The translations under genes and the position numbers were made by a program. Positions 45,679 to 54,846 of a stretch of 64,000 nucleotides of DNA are shown here, in pieces (position 1 is the first letter of the stretch; each line of letters begins with the position of its first letter). The stretch covers positions 19,661-83,660 of the forward strand of contig JAKFDK010000137.1 in assembly GCA_036676195.1 (NCBI GenBank). Reading direction: 5' to 3'. The DNA is from JAKFDK01 sp036676195. Its GTDB lineage: Bacteria > Bacillota > Sulfobacillia > Symbiobacteriales > ZC4RG38. The notes beneath the pieces were generated by a model that was not told the DNA's origin, did no database searches, and saw nothing but the letters and a program-made list of their open reading frames with translations.

Positions 45679-45785
45679 ACCAGCCACCTCCTTTCCCTTC
45701 CCACTGTTGTCTATCATGTGGCATGAGCGTCTGAATTCTACTACGCTCGAATATAAAATATAGACGAAACAAACACTTACGGGCC

Positions 45786-45799
45786 GTGACGAAAGTCAC
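45786..45799. promoter_or_regulatory. CRP/FNR-type palindrome GTGA-N6-TCAC upstream of the haem-copper operon
   Basis: GTGACGAAAGTCAC lies 108 bases before the first operon gene (minus strand) and 145 bases before the second ctaG (plus strand). Core and spacing are the same as the site before nirK. It could serve either or both divergent units. Confidence 0.55.
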
Positions 45800-45943
45800 A
45801 GTTCATTCGAGCAATTTGGTGGCACCATAGACATTACCCGTCATGCGCTTTGTCTTGGCTCACCCATTCTCTATGTCGTCTTCATCGCCAATAACACGGC
45901 ACTCTTCGGTGTCATCCGACAACCTGAACGGGAGTGATTAGCT

Positions 45944-46747
45944 CTGACTATCCACTGGTGGGAATGGACGTTTGACCCGCCCGTTGCCGCCGCCGCACTG
46001 ACGGCAGTGGCCTTATATGGGTTCGCGGCCCGGCAGACTGGCTGGCACCGCTCCCGGGGTACCGCTTTTCTGATCGGCGTGGGCCTGACCGCTCTGGCCC
46101 TGGAGTCGCCGCTGCACCGCCTGGGGGAGTGTTGCCTGCTGGCGGCGCACATGATCCAGCACATGGTGCTCCTCCTGCTGGCACCACCCCTGGTGATCTG
46201 GGGCCTGGGTGAATGGATCCGTCACCGCGGGCCTGCCCCGTCATGGCTGGCAGTGCTGGTGCATCCGGCGGTGGCCCTGACCACAGCCCTGGTGAATCTA
46301 TACGTCTGGCATGTGCCATCCCTGCACCAACTCGCCCTGGAATCGGCACCTGTGCATAACCTCCAGCATGTGCTGTTTGTGGTCACCGGCATCCAGTTCT
46401 GGTGGCGCGTGGTCTGCCCGGCCCCGTCGCAGGCGGCCTTCCTGGCGCAGGCGGCGTCCCGCTTCCTGTATCTGGTGGGAGCCAGCTTCGGCATGATGCC
46501 CCTGGGTCTGATCCTGCTGATTGCCCCCACCCCCCTGTATCCCCGGTACGCCGGGCTGGCCTCGGTGTTTGGCTGGTCGCCGCTGGCCGACCAGCAGATG
46601 GCGGCCCTGTTCATGCTCTTTGGCGGCGGCACGATCCTGGTCGGGGCAGTGACGGCCGGTTTCATTGTGCTCAGCCGCGGCAGCGCCGACCGGCCCCTGG
46701 TGCCGCCGGTGGCCGCCCCGGGCGGGCACACCGGTCAGATCCCCTGA
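45944..46747 (+). CDS. Second CtaG-like assembly protein, probable CTG start
   Basis: 267-residue caa3_CtaG family membrane protein. Conserved His-rich helices: LESPLHRLGECCLLAAHMIQHMVLLLL, YVWHVPSLHQLAL and VHNLQHVLFVVTG. The family N-terminus (HWWEWTFDPPVAAAALTAVALYG) begins before the first standard start (GTG 46007). The only codon in the right place is CTG at 45944, with GGGAG about a dozen bases ahead and an in-frame TGA just upstream. Divergent from the B-like oxidase operon and followed by haem O synthase, so it likely serves that enzyme. Confidence 0.82.
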   Translation: MTIHWWEWTFDPPVAAAALTAVALYGFAARQTGWHRSRGTAFLIGVGLTALALESPLHRLGECCLLAAHMIQHMVLLLLAPPLVIWGLGEWIRHRGPAPSWLAVLVHPAVALTTALVNLYVWHVPSLHQLALESAPVHNLQHVLFVVTGIQFWWRVVCPAPSQAAFLAQAASRFLYLVGASFGMMPLGLILLIAPTPLYPRYAGLASVFGWSPLADQQMAALFMLFGGGTILVGAVTAGFIVLSRGSADRPLVPPVAAPGGHTGQIP

Positions 46748-46787
46748 TCTCACACGCAGCACGGCTTGAAAGTAAAGGGGAGGCCAC

Positions 46788-47714
46788 ATGCCGATCTCAT
46801 CGTCAGTCCGGGTCGCTCCCAGCGCCACCACCTCCGACCAGACCGGAATCGTCACCCGGATTCGGAACCACCTGCCCCTGCTCAAGCCCAAGATTGTGCT
46901 GCTGCTGGCCTTTTATGGCGTTCTTTCGGCCCTGGTGGCCGGGTCCGGCCGGGTTCCGGCCGGCCGCCTCCTGCTCTTTGCCCTGCTGGCCATGATGGCC
47001 GCCGGGGGCGCCGCCTGCCTGAACCACCTGTTTGAGCGCGACGTGGACGCCAAAATGCAGCGCACCCGTTCCCGGCCCCTGCCCTCCGGGCGGGCCACCC
47101 CGGCCGGTGCCGTCGGGCTGGCGGCGGTGCTGCTGGGCCTCTCCATCCCGGTGGCCTGGCTGACCCTCGGCCCGGCGGTGGGGGTGCAACTGGCCCTGGG
47201 TGCGGCCATTTATGGCGGCCTGTATACCCTGGTGCTCAAGCGCCGCACCCACTGGAACATCGTGATCGGCGGCCTGGCCGGCAGCAATATGGCCCTGGCC
47301 GGCTGGGCGCTGGTGGATCCCGGTCTTGCCCCCGGCGCCTGGCTGCTGGCCCTGGTGGTGTTCCTGTGGACCCCGCCCCACTTCTGGGGCCTGGCCATCG
47401 CCCGTGACGCCGACTACCGTGCCGCCGGCATCCCCATGCTGCCGCAGTCCGCCGGCCTGGCCGGCACGGCCCGTGCCATGACCGGCTACGCCGCCGCCAC
47501 CTGGGCCGCCAGCCTCGCCGTGGTGCCTTACACTTCTCTCGGACCGACGTATACGGTGGCTGCCGCGGTGCTGGGGTTTGCCTTCACCGCCGGGTGCATC
47601 GCTCTCTGGCGCCGCCCTGATACCCGCCTGGCCTTCACGGTGTTCAAGGGCTCGGGGATGTATCTGGCGCTGCTACTGGGGGTCATGGCCCTGGATTTGT
47701 GGCTGCATGCGTGA
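46788..47714 (+). CDS. ctaB: Protohaem IX farnesyltransferase (haem O synthase)
   Basis: 308-residue UbiA-superfamily prenyltransferase that makes haem O for haem-copper oxidases. First Asp-rich motif NHLFERDVDAKMQRTRSRPLPSG near residue 83, second ARDADYRAAGIPMLP near residue 204. LKPKIVLLLAFYGVLSALVAG at the start. AAGGGGAGG ahead of the ATG, 40 bases after the second ctaG. No haem A synthase (CtaA) is in the window. Confidence 0.93.
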   Translation: MPISSSVRVAPSATTSDQTGIVTRIRNHLPLLKPKIVLLLAFYGVLSALVAGSGRVPAGRLLLFALLAMMAAGGAACLNHLFERDVDAKMQRTRSRPLPSGRATPAGAVGLAAVLLGLSIPVAWLTLGPAVGVQLALGAAIYGGLYTLVLKRRTHWNIVIGGLAGSNMALAGWALVDPGLAPGAWLLALVVFLWTPPHFWGLAIARDADYRAAGIPMLPQSAGLAGTARAMTGYAAATWAASLAVVPYTSLGPTYTVAAAVLGFAFTAGCIALWRRPDTRLAFTVFKGSGMYLALLLGVMALDLWLHA

Positions 47715-47733
47715 GGGGGCATTAAATAGAACA

Positions 47734-47764
47734 GCAGACCCGGGGGAAGCACCCCCGGGTCTGC
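47734..47764 (+). terminator. Hairpin after ctaB
   Basis: A perfect 13-bp GC-rich stem (GCAGACCCGGGGG and complement) with a five-base loop, 19 bases past the stop. No T-tract. Confidence 0.7.
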
Positions 47765-47832
47765 GCGTGTCGCAGGGGCTCGCGGACCACCTCCGGCACC
47801 TCTCGCCCTGTGGGTATCCCTGAACCCCTGCA

Positions 47833-49170
47833 CTAGGAGACAAGGGCCGCCAGAACCCGGTCAATGTCTGCCGGTGTAATGCTCGGGTTCAGCAACACTG
47901 TTCGGAACCAGCGGCGTCCACGCAGCGTTGTCAGGGAAATAAACCCGATGCCGCTCTCCACCAAGCGTCGCTGGGCTTCCTCTGTCCGTTCATCATCGCC
48001 GGTGAGGCGGAAGCAAAGCAGATTCAAGTCTGGCGTGTGAGCAGTTTCAAATTCCGGATGGCTGGCCACAGCCTCGGAAAGGTAGGCGGTTCGCTCCAGG
48101 CTCTGGTCGATCAACTCTGCCAGACCTGTCTCGCCCAGGTGCTGCCAGGCCATCCACAGCCGCAAAGCATCCCAGCGGCGAGACCCCTGGAGCGTGAACT
48201 GCCCTTGACTGATGGGTCCGTTCGTCCGGGCGAGGTATGGTGCCCCCGTGTTGAAGACGTGGTGCAGGAGGGCCGGATCGCGGACCAGAATGACACCGAT
48301 CCCCTTGGGCTGTAGCATCCACTTGTGCGGATCCAGTGCGACGCTATCAGCCTTGGCGATGCCGGCCAGCCGGTAGCGGGCCCTGGCGGACAGCAGTGCC
48401 CCGCCGCCATGAGCGGCGTCCACGTGTAGCCACACGTCATACTTGTGGCAGACCTCGGCGATCGCAGACAAGGGATCGACGCTGCCGGTGCTGGTGGTGC
48501 CTGCGGTGGCCACCACCGCGAGCGGCGGTTCCGGTAACTCCTGTACCAGGCGTGCCAGAACAACCGGATCCATGTGAAAATCTTCATCGACAGGAACAGC
48601 CACGACTGCCTCAGCCCCCAGCCCCAGTACCCGTGCGGCCTTGGCCACCGAGTAATGGGCCTGTTCAGAGGTCAGAATCAGTCGCCGTTCCGGCCTGTGC
48701 TCCCTGGCCACCAGCAGTCCAGTGAGATTGGCGGCAGTCCCTCCGCTCACCAGTGTGCCACCTGCCTGCTCGGGCAGTCCACTCAGGCGGACCAGCCAGT
48801 CGATCACGGCTCGCTCCATGGCAGTGGCCAGTGGGGAGAGTTCCCAGGCCAGCATGTTCTGATTCAGGGCCGCGGTGAGGAAATCGGCCAGAACACTGAT
48901 CCACAGCGGTCCGGAATCCATGTGGCCAAAAAAGCGTGGGTGGGCAACCTGCATGGCGCCGGGAATAATTTGATCTTTAAGGATACCGGCGAGTTCAGGC
49001 CAGGCCAGACCATGCGGTGGCGGAGATCCGGCAAGGGTTCTATTTTGCAGGACGGGCTGCTGGTCCAGGGATGCCAGGTGGTCGACAATCAAATCGACCA
49101 CCTGATGACCCATTCGACGTGCAACTTCCCGGTTGTGGCCGCGGGGATCGATGATCGAGATGCGGTCCAT
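47833..49170 (-). CDS. PLP-dependent group II amino acid decarboxylase
   Basis: 445 residues. Catalytic Lys is in DPHKWML (near residue 285), preceded by the cofactor Asp in WLHVDAAHGGGALLS and the substrate-side His in EQAHYSVAKAARVLG. HPRFFGHMDSGP and NQNMLAWELSPLATAME are family hallmarks of aromatic-L-amino-acid / diaminobutyrate / glutamate decarboxylases. ATG 49170 follows GGAGG; the longer frame to 49233 does not. Substrate cannot be settled by eye. It stands alone between haem synthesis and the Liv importer. Confidence 0.88.
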   Translation of the reverse strand: MDRISIIDPRGHNREVARRMGHQVVDLIVDHLASLDQQPVLQNRTLAGSPPPHGLAWPELAGILKDQIIPGAMQVAHPRFFGHMDSGPLWISVLADFLTAALNQNMLAWELSPLATAMERAVIDWLVRLSGLPEQAGGTLVSGGTAANLTGLLVAREHRPERRLILTSEQAHYSVAKAARVLGLGAEAVVAVPVDEDFHMDPVVLARLVQELPEPPLAVVATAGTTSTGSVDPLSAIAEVCHKYDVWLHVDAAHGGGALLSARARYRLAGIAKADSVALDPHKWMLQPKGIGVILVRDPALLHHVFNTGAPYLARTNGPISQGQFTLQGSRRWDALRLWMAWQHLGETGLAELIDQSLERTAYLSEAVASHPEFETAHTPDLNLLCFRLTGDDERTEEAQRRLVESGIGFISLTTLRGRRWFRTVLLNPSITPADIDRVLAALVS

Positions 49171-49341
49171 GCAGGGGTTACCTCCTGGGGTGTTTAGCCG
49201 CAACACAGCCAAGGCATACAGGCGCTTCACCATGCCTGCGGCCCGTTCATACCCCCACTGTCCGCCTCTGCTAACCGCGGGGTCTGACTATTTACGGTTC
49301 TGCATTTTTTGCTTGCCTTCCTTCCAGTTGACTGGGCCTGC

Positions 49342-50052
49342 CTACCCGCCCAGATAGCGGGCCACCACCTCCGGGTCACGCCGGAGCTGCGCCGCCGGGC
49401 CGGAGCCGACGATGCGGCCGTTCTCCAGAATGTAGGCCCGGTCGGCAATCTCCAGGGCGGCCCGGGCGTTCTGCTCACTGATCAGCACCGGAATCCCCTG
49501 GCGGTGCAGGTTGCGGGTAATCTGGAACAGGTCCCGCACCACCTTCGGCGCCATGCCCAGAGAGGGCTCGTCCATCAGCAGCAGGCGGGGTTCGGCCATC
49601 AGCGCCCTGGCCACCGCCAGCATCTGCTGCTCGCCGCCGCTGAGCGAACCGGCCAGTTGCCGCAGGCGCTGGCGCAGCACCGGGAACAACTCCAGCACCT
49701 CCTCCCGCTTCGCCGACGCCCGCTTCCGGTCGCGGTTGCCGTAATAACCGCCCAGCAGCAGATTATCGGCCACCGACAGAGTCGTGAAGCACTGGCGCCC
49801 TTCGGCCACCTGCGCCAGGCCCTGGCGGGTGATCTGGTGGCCGGGCAGGCCGGTAATATCGCGGCCGTCAAAGCGGATGGAGCCACCCACCACGGTGGCG
49901 AGGCCGTAAATAGCCCGGAACAGGGTACTCTTGCCGGCCCCGTTGGAGCCAAGCAGGGCCACCACCTCGCCGGCGCCCACGTTCAGGGTTACCTGGCGGA
50001 GCACCGCCGCGCCGCCATAGGCCACAGAGAGGTCCGTAATCTCCAGCATCTC
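49342..50052 (-). CDS. livF: ABC importer ATPase, LivF type
   Basis: 236 residues. Walker A GSNGAGKST, signature LSGGEQQMLAVARALM, Walker B LLLMDEPSLGMAP, and LISEQNARAAL (switch His replaced by Gln, as in LivF). Five-gene cluster of the branched-chain amino acid (HAAT) type. The ATG overlaps the livG stop. The name reflects family; the ligand may not be an amino acid. Confidence 0.9.
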   Translation of the reverse strand, partial: EMLEITDLSVAYGGAAVLRQVTLNVGAGEVVALLGSNGAGKSTLFRAIYGLATVVGGSIRFDGRDITGLPGHQITRQGLAQVAEGRQCFTTLSVADNLLLGGYYGNRDRKRASAKREEVLELFPVLRQRLRQLAGSLSGGEQQMLAVARALMAEPRLLLMDEPSLGMAPKVVRDLFQITRNLHRQGIPVLISEQNARAALEIADRAYILENGRIVGSGPAAQLRRDPEVVARYLGG

Positions 50053-50830
50053 AGCCTGCCTCCTCGCCCTCGGCGCTGCCGAGATAGGCCTCAATCACCC
50101 GGGGATCACGGCGCACCGCCGCCGGCGGTCCTTCGGCAATCTTCTCCCCATACGAGACCACACAAATCTCATCGGAAACGTTCATCACCAGCCGCATGTT
50201 GTGTTCCACCAGGAGGATCGTTAACCCCTGGCGGTTCAGGCGGGCGACCAGATCGGCCAACTGAGCGGTTTCCGTATCGTTCAGCCCGGCGGCCGGCTCA
50301 TCGAGCATGAGTAATGCGGGCGCCATAGCCAGGGTGCGGGCGATCTGCAGCAGCCGTTCCTCACCCACCGTCAGCCGGTCGGCCCGGGCCGAGGCCAGGG
50401 CACCCAGCCCGACCAGGTCCAGGCACCCCTGCGCCTGGACCCTGGCCCTTTCCTCTTCATCGCGGACCCGGCGCAGGTGCAGGGCTGCCTCCAGGTAACG
50501 GGCCTGCAGGTTGCGGTGGCAGCCGATCAGCACATTCTCCAACACTGTCATGGAGCGAATCGCCCGGCTTTGCTGGAACGTGCGGGCAATGCCCAGGCGG
50601 GCAATGCGGTGCGGGGGCAGGTGGGTGATCGCTTCCCCCTGGTACAGCACCTGCCCGGAGTCAGGGCGCAACACCCCGGTGATCAGGTTGAACAGGGTGG
50701 TCTTGCCGGCCCCGTTGGGACCCACCAGGGCCTTCAGTTGCCCCTGAGCAATCTGAAAGCTCACCCCCTGCACGGCGCGCAGGGCACCGAAGCTCTTGCT
50801 GACCCCCCGTACTTCAAGCAGCGCACTCAC
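50051..50830 (-). CDS. livG: ABC importer ATPase, LivG type
   Basis: 259 residues. Walker A GPNGAGKTT, ARTFQQSRAI Q-loop typical of LivG, signature block LTVGEERLLQIARTLA, Walker B LLMLDEPAAGLNDTE and LLVEHNMRLVMNV. The signature is VGEER rather than SGGQ, a known LivG variation. Overlaps livM and livF by a few bases. Confidence 0.9.
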   Translation of the reverse strand: MSALLEVRGVSKSFGALRAVQGVSFQIAQGQLKALVGPNGAGKTTLFNLITGVLRPDSGQVLYQGEAITHLPPHRIARLGIARTFQQSRAIRSMTVLENVLIGCHRNLQARYLEAALHLRRVRDEEERARVQAQGCLDLVGLGALASARADRLTVGEERLLQIARTLAMAPALLMLDEPAAGLNDTETAQLADLVARLNRQGLTILLVEHNMRLVMNVSDEICVVSYGEKIAEGPPAAVRRDPRVIEAYLGSAEGEEAG

Positions 50831-51786
50831 CGCGCCACCTCCCCCCGGAACCGGCGCACCGAGCGGATGAGCAGGCGGGGCACGGCCGCCAGTCCGGTGG
50901 GCAGGTACACCATCAGGTAGAGCAGAACCAGGCCGTACAGCACCACCTGGTAGTCCCGCAACCAGGCAATGTACTCAGGCAGAAACTTCAGCACCAGCGC
51001 CCCCACCACTGGACCCACCAGGGTCCCTTCGCCGCCCAGAATCACCATTGTCAGCAAGGTGACCGATGTCTCAAACCCGACCATGCCTGGCGAGATAAAC
51101 TGGGTATAGTGGGCGTACAGGCTGCCGGCCAGGGCGGCCAGGGCGGCGCTGATCATGAACATCTGCAGGCGCACCCGGGCCGGGTCCACCCCGCTCATAT
51201 CCGCCACCAGCGGGTCATGGCAAACGGCCTGCAGGGCCCGGCCGACCCGGGACCGGGTCAGGTTGTAGCCAAGCCACCCGATCAGGCCCAGCAGCAGCCA
51301 GACCAGGTAAAAGTACTGATTGGTGGTGGTGGTCTGCAGGCTGCCCACCCCGAACGGGGCAATGCCGGTGATCCCGGCCCCGCCTGCGGTGAGACTGCGG
51401 GCACTCAGAAAGATATTTTCAAAGATGATGCTCAGGGCCAGGGTGGCCAGGGCCAGGTTGTATTCCGACAGGCGGGTGACGGCCACCCCGATCACCCAGG
51501 CCAGCACCAGGGTCAGGGCCAGCCCCACGGCCAGGGCCGCCAGCGGCTCCCAGCCGTGCCCGGCCGTCAGAATCGCGGTGCTGTAGGCACCGATGCCCAT
51601 AAAAGCACCCTGCCCAAGGGAGAGCATGCCGGTGTAACCCTTCAGCAAATCCAGGCCCAGAGCGGCGATGCCGAAAATGCCCGTCACCACCAGCAGGCTG
51701 ATGGTGTGCCGGTACACCGGCAGCAGCGGCAGGGCCAGGAACAGCAAGGCCGCCAGCAGGCCGGCCGAGCGCAGCAACCGTTGCAC
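50827..51786 (-). CDS. livM: ABC importer permease, LivM type
   Basis: 319 residues, about nine helices. GYTGMLSLGQGAFMGIGAYSTA near residue 55 and DPLVADMSGVDPARVRLQMFMISA (the coupling EAA-like loop) are LivM hallmarks. Separated from livH by 31 bases. Confidence 0.9.
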   Translation of the reverse strand: MQRLLRSAGLLAALLFLALPLLPVYRHTISLLVVTGIFGIAALGLDLLKGYTGMLSLGQGAFMGIGAYSTAILTAGHGWEPLAALAVGLALTLVLAWVIGVAVTRLSEYNLALATLALSIIFENIFLSARSLTAGGAGITGIAPFGVGSLQTTTTNQYFYLVWLLLGLIGWLGYNLTRSRVGRALQAVCHDPLVADMSGVDPARVRLQMFMISAALAALAGSLYAHYTQFISPGMVGFETSVTLLTMVILGGEGTLVGPVVGALVLKFLPEYIAWLRDYQVVLYGLVLLYLMVYLPTGLAAVPRLLIRSVRRFRGEVAR

Positions 51787-51817
51787 GGGATGCCCCCTTC
51801 TCCGGGCCGGTACCCGG

Positions 51818-52672
51818 TCAGCGAGAATAACGGCTCCGGACGAGCAGTAACACCAGCAGGATCACGAAGGTGGTCGCTTCCTTGAACTGCGAGGAAAGAT
51901 AGGCGGCACTCATGGACTCGGCCAGCCCCAGGACCAGGGCTGCGCCGATACTGGCGAAGGTCCGGCCGAGCCCGCCCAGCATGGCGGCCACAAACCCCTT
52001 CAGTCCCATCAGCAGGCCGGCATCATACACCACAAAGGTCAGGGGGGCTACCAGCACCCCGGCCACGCCGCCGATCGCCCCGCACAGCACCAGCGAAAAC
52101 CGGCGCATGGCACGCACATCAACCCCCACCATGGTGGCGGCGTCCGGGTTCTCGGCACAGGCCCGCATGGCCTTGCCGGCCGGAGTCCGGTCTAAAAAGA
52201 GCCAGAGCAGCCCGCTGATCACGAGCGTGAAGGCGAAAATCACCACCGTTTCCGGCGGAACCCGCACCGGCCCCAGCAGCAGCGCCTTGACCGCCGTGTA
52301 CCGCGGCATGGCCAGGGGGTCCTTCCCCCACATCAGCATGGCAATGCCGCGCAGGGTCATCGACGTGGCCAGGGTAATCACCAGCAGGACAGAAATGGAG
52401 GCCCGGCGGGCCGGCTGAATGGCAAACTGCTCCATGGCGAGGCCAAGACCGGCAGTGACCAGCACCACCAGGGGCAGAGCCACCCAGAAGGGGAGATGGA
52501 ATACCTCTTCAAAGGTGATCATGCTGAGGGCGCCTAAGATGAGGAACTCGCCCTGGGCCAGGTTCAGGACCCGGCTGACGTTATACACCAGGCTGATCCC
52601 CACCGCCACGGCGGCGTAGATACTCCCGGCGGTGATGCCGCCCACCACCGTTTGCCAGAATAGCACACCCAT
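51818..52672 (-). CDS. livH: ABC importer permease, LivH type
   Basis: 284 residues, eight or so helices. GITAGSIYAAVAVGISLVY and LNLAQGEFLILGA open the protein; ENPDAATMVGVDVRAMRRFS is the coupling loop. Its ATG overlaps the binding-protein stop (TAATG). Confidence 0.9.
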   Translation of the reverse strand: MGVLFWQTVVGGITAGSIYAAVAVGISLVYNVSRVLNLAQGEFLILGALSMITFEEVFHLPFWVALPLVVLVTAGLGLAMEQFAIQPARRASISVLLVITLATSMTLRGIAMLMWGKDPLAMPRYTAVKALLLGPVRVPPETVVIFAFTLVISGLLWLFLDRTPAGKAMRACAENPDAATMVGVDVRAMRRFSLVLCGAIGGVAGVLVAPLTFVVYDAGLLMGLKGFVAAMLGGLGRTFASIGAALVLGLAESMSAAYLSSQFKEATTFVILLVLLLVRSRYSR

Positions 52673-53889
52673 TACTTCGCCAGGGTCAACTTACCGTCGA
52701 CAACCTGCATCATGATGGCGTCCTTCAGGCCCAGGCCCCGGTGGTCGGTGGCCGAGAACTGATACATCCCGGAAACCCCGGCCCGGCCCTTCAGGCTCTC
52801 TAACTCGGCCACAATCTTGTTGCTGTCGGTACCGACCTTTTTCATCGCATCGGCCAGCAGGTAGAGGGCGTCGTACATCGTCCCGCCGCCCAGCCCGACT
52901 TCTTTCTCGTACCGCTCCAGGTAACGCTTGTGGTAGTCGGTATTCACCTTGTACTGCGGATCGTTCTCGGCCAACTGGCGCCAGGCCAGGTCCTTGGTGG
53001 CCGGAATCAGGAAAGTTTTGGGCTGAATCGAGGCCAGGCTGGCCAAAAAGGCGTGGGACAGGTTCCCGTGGGAGGCCACAAAGGGCAGTTCCAGCCCCAA
53101 CTGGTTATACCCCTTCAGCACTACGCCCAGGGGCTTGCCGACCACCCAGCACATGATCACATCCGGTTTCTGGTCGCGCAGCCGGGTCAACTGCGTGGTC
53201 ACGTCGACATCGTTGGGGTTGAAGGATTCGCTGCCCACCAGGGTCAGCCCGGACTGGCCCACAAGCTTCTTCAGAGCCGTTTCCGCCACCTGTCCGGAGG
53301 CATCGTTCGGCGTCAGCAGGGCGACCCGGGTCAGCTTGCGCTGCAGGGCCCAGTCCATAATGAACTTCTGCATATCCGGGACGCTCACCGAAGCGGCGAA
53401 CAGGTACTTGTGTTCGGAGTCATAGGCACCCGACAGCGAATAGGTCACCGGGCCGTCCTTTACCAGCGGGGCGATGGCCCGGGAATTGGCCACCAGGCCC
53501 ATGCCGACCATGGCGGCCACCTTGTCATCGCGGATCAGCTTCTGGGCCCCGGTGATGGACTTCTCCGGGTTGCTCTCGTTGTTGTAGAAAACCGCCTGCA
53601 GGGGCCGGCCGTTAATGCCGCCCGCCGCGTTGATCTCCTCGACCACCAGCTTGGCCGTGTTGATGTACTCCTCACCGTAGGCGGCAAACTGCCCGGTCTC
53701 CTCCACCAAAAGGCCAATCTTGATCGGTTCCTTGCCCCCGGTGGTGGGCGTCGGCGCCGCTGCCGGCTGCCCGGCCGGTTGCCCCGCCGGTTGCCCCGCT
53801 GTGGGCTGCTTTGGCGCCGCACACCCCGCCAGTAACCCCAGCGCCAGGAATCCTACCGCCACCCGCTTGCCCCAACCCCAATCGCTCAT
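52672..53889 (-). CDS. ABC importer substrate-binding lipoprotein, LivK type
   Basis: 405 residues. Lipobox LLAGC, then a Gln/Pro-rich linker with three AGQP repeats, then a type-I periplasmic-binding fold (KIGLLVEETGQFAAYGEEYINTAKLVVEEINAAGGINGRPL). First gene of the operon; AGGGG before the ATG. Because it faces a TetR regulator and two UbiD decarboxylases, the ligand may be an aromatic or other carboxylic acid rather than leucine; this is inference. Confidence 0.9.
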   Translation of the reverse strand: MSDWGWGKRVAVGFLALGLLAGCAAPKQPTAGQPAGQPAGQPAAAPTPTTGGKEPIKIGLLVEETGQFAAYGEEYINTAKLVVEEINAAGGINGRPLQAVFYNNESNPEKSITGAQKLIRDDKVAAMVGMGLVANSRAIAPLVKDGPVTYSLSGAYDSEHKYLFAASVSVPDMQKFIMDWALQRKLTRVALLTPNDASGQVAETALKKLVGQSGLTLVGSESFNPNDVDVTTQLTRLRDQKPDVIMCWVVGKPLGVVLKGYNQLGLELPFVASHGNLSHAFLASLASIQPKTFLIPATKDLAWRQLAENDPQYKVNTDYHKRYLERYEKEVGLGGGTMYDALYLLADAMKKVGTDSNKIVAELESLKGRAGVSGMYQFSATDHRGLGLKDAIMMQVVDGKLTLAK

Positions 53890-53963
53890 GTTCTGAACCG
53901 CCCCTTTCTAACTGTCTGCCGAACTGCTGCCCACGCAGCGCACAACCCATAAATGCAACAATA

Positions 53964-54030
53964 CTTATCTTTTCAGTGATAAGGCTTGCACTCCAGCGAA
54001 AATAGCGATACTTTGTACATGCCAAGTACA
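53964..54030. promoter_or_regulatory. Divergent promoter region with two dyads (Liv operon / TetR)
   Basis: CTTATC-N8-GATAAG (53964-53983) and TGTAC-N7-GTACA (54014-54030) lie between the binding-protein gene and the TetR gene. Either could be the TetR operator for autoregulation and control of the importer. Confidence 0.45.
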
Positions 54031-54052
54031 TACCACCAGGGAGGTCAGACCA

Positions 54053-54685
54053 GTGCCAAGCAGAGAGCAGGGGCAAGATGGCGTGCCGCCCACGGACACC
54101 GGGCCGCACCGGCGATTGCGGCGGGGAGAGGACACCCAACAGCGGATCCTCGCCGCTGCCTTCAGCCAGATTGCCTTGCACGGCATCAGCGGCCTGCGGA
54201 CCCGGGAAATCGCCGCCATGGCCGAGGTAAATATTTCGACCCTGCACTACTACTACCAGACCAAGGATAACCTGATGGCGGCTGTGCTGGACTTCATCGG
54301 TGATCGGTTCTACCGTGACTTTCAGGTATTGCCGGGGCGCGGGGCCGAGCGGATCAGGGCGCATTTCCGGCAGACCATTCAGTACCTGGCCAGTGAACCC
54401 GAGTTACACCGGGTGTGGCTGAACTTTCTGGTCGAAAGTTTCCACAGCCCGCCGGTTCAGTCGGTCTTCCAGCGCCTGCTGGAGCGCTGGCACAGTTGCT
54501 ACGAGTCGGCCCTGTTGGAGTCATGGCAGGACGGGCAGCAATTGGTCCTGCCGCCGGAACAGCTCACCCCGGTGCTCATGAGCATTACCGAAGGGGCCGT
54601 GGTGCAACTGCTGGCCAGCCCGGGTACATTCGATCCGGAGCGCTATTTCCGGGACGCCGAGGCCGCCTTGCTGCCAGTGGGGTGA
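54053..54685 (+). CDS. TetR family transcriptional regulator
   Basis: 210 residues. Helix-turn-helix DTQQRILAAAFSQIALHGISGLRTREIAAMAEVNISTLHYYYQTKDNLM in residues 27-75 is canonical; the ligand domain follows. GTG start at 54053, seven bases after GGAGG. Placed between the importer (divergent) and the ubiD pair (co-oriented); it probably represses both in the absence of substrate. Confidence 0.92.
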   Translation: MPSREQGQDGVPPTDTGPHRRLRRGEDTQQRILAAAFSQIALHGISGLRTREIAAMAEVNISTLHYYYQTKDNLMAAVLDFIGDRFYRDFQVLPGRGAERIRAHFRQTIQYLASEPELHRVWLNFLVESFHSPPVQSVFQRLLERWHSCYESALLESWQDGQQLVLPPEQLTPVLMSITEGAVVQLLASPGTFDPERYFRDAEAALLPVG

Positions 54686-54731
54686 AACTTCCCCTCCGGC
54701 ACCATACGGTTTTTCTTTTTTGCAGAAGGAA

Positions 54732-54747
54732 AATCAATCGGTTGATT
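54732..54747. promoter_or_regulatory. Palindrome AATCAA-N4-TTGATT before the ubiD genes
   Basis: A perfect 16-bp dyad in the 161-base gap between the TetR gene and the first ubiD. Its position, about 100 bases before the start codon, suits an operator for the adjacent TetR protein. Confidence 0.5.
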
Positions 54748-54846
54748 GAAAGTATACGGTGCTCATCAGATTTGCGTCAACAGTTTGGTATGGCTAAACA
54801 TTTTCAGCGGGAATTACGGCGCAGCACCTGTAAAGGGGGAAACGGC

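Noticed and set aside
54415..54846. 5' extension of ubiD1
   Set aside because: It overlaps the TetR gene out of frame and lacks family similarity; GTG 54847 has a strong ribosome-binding site.
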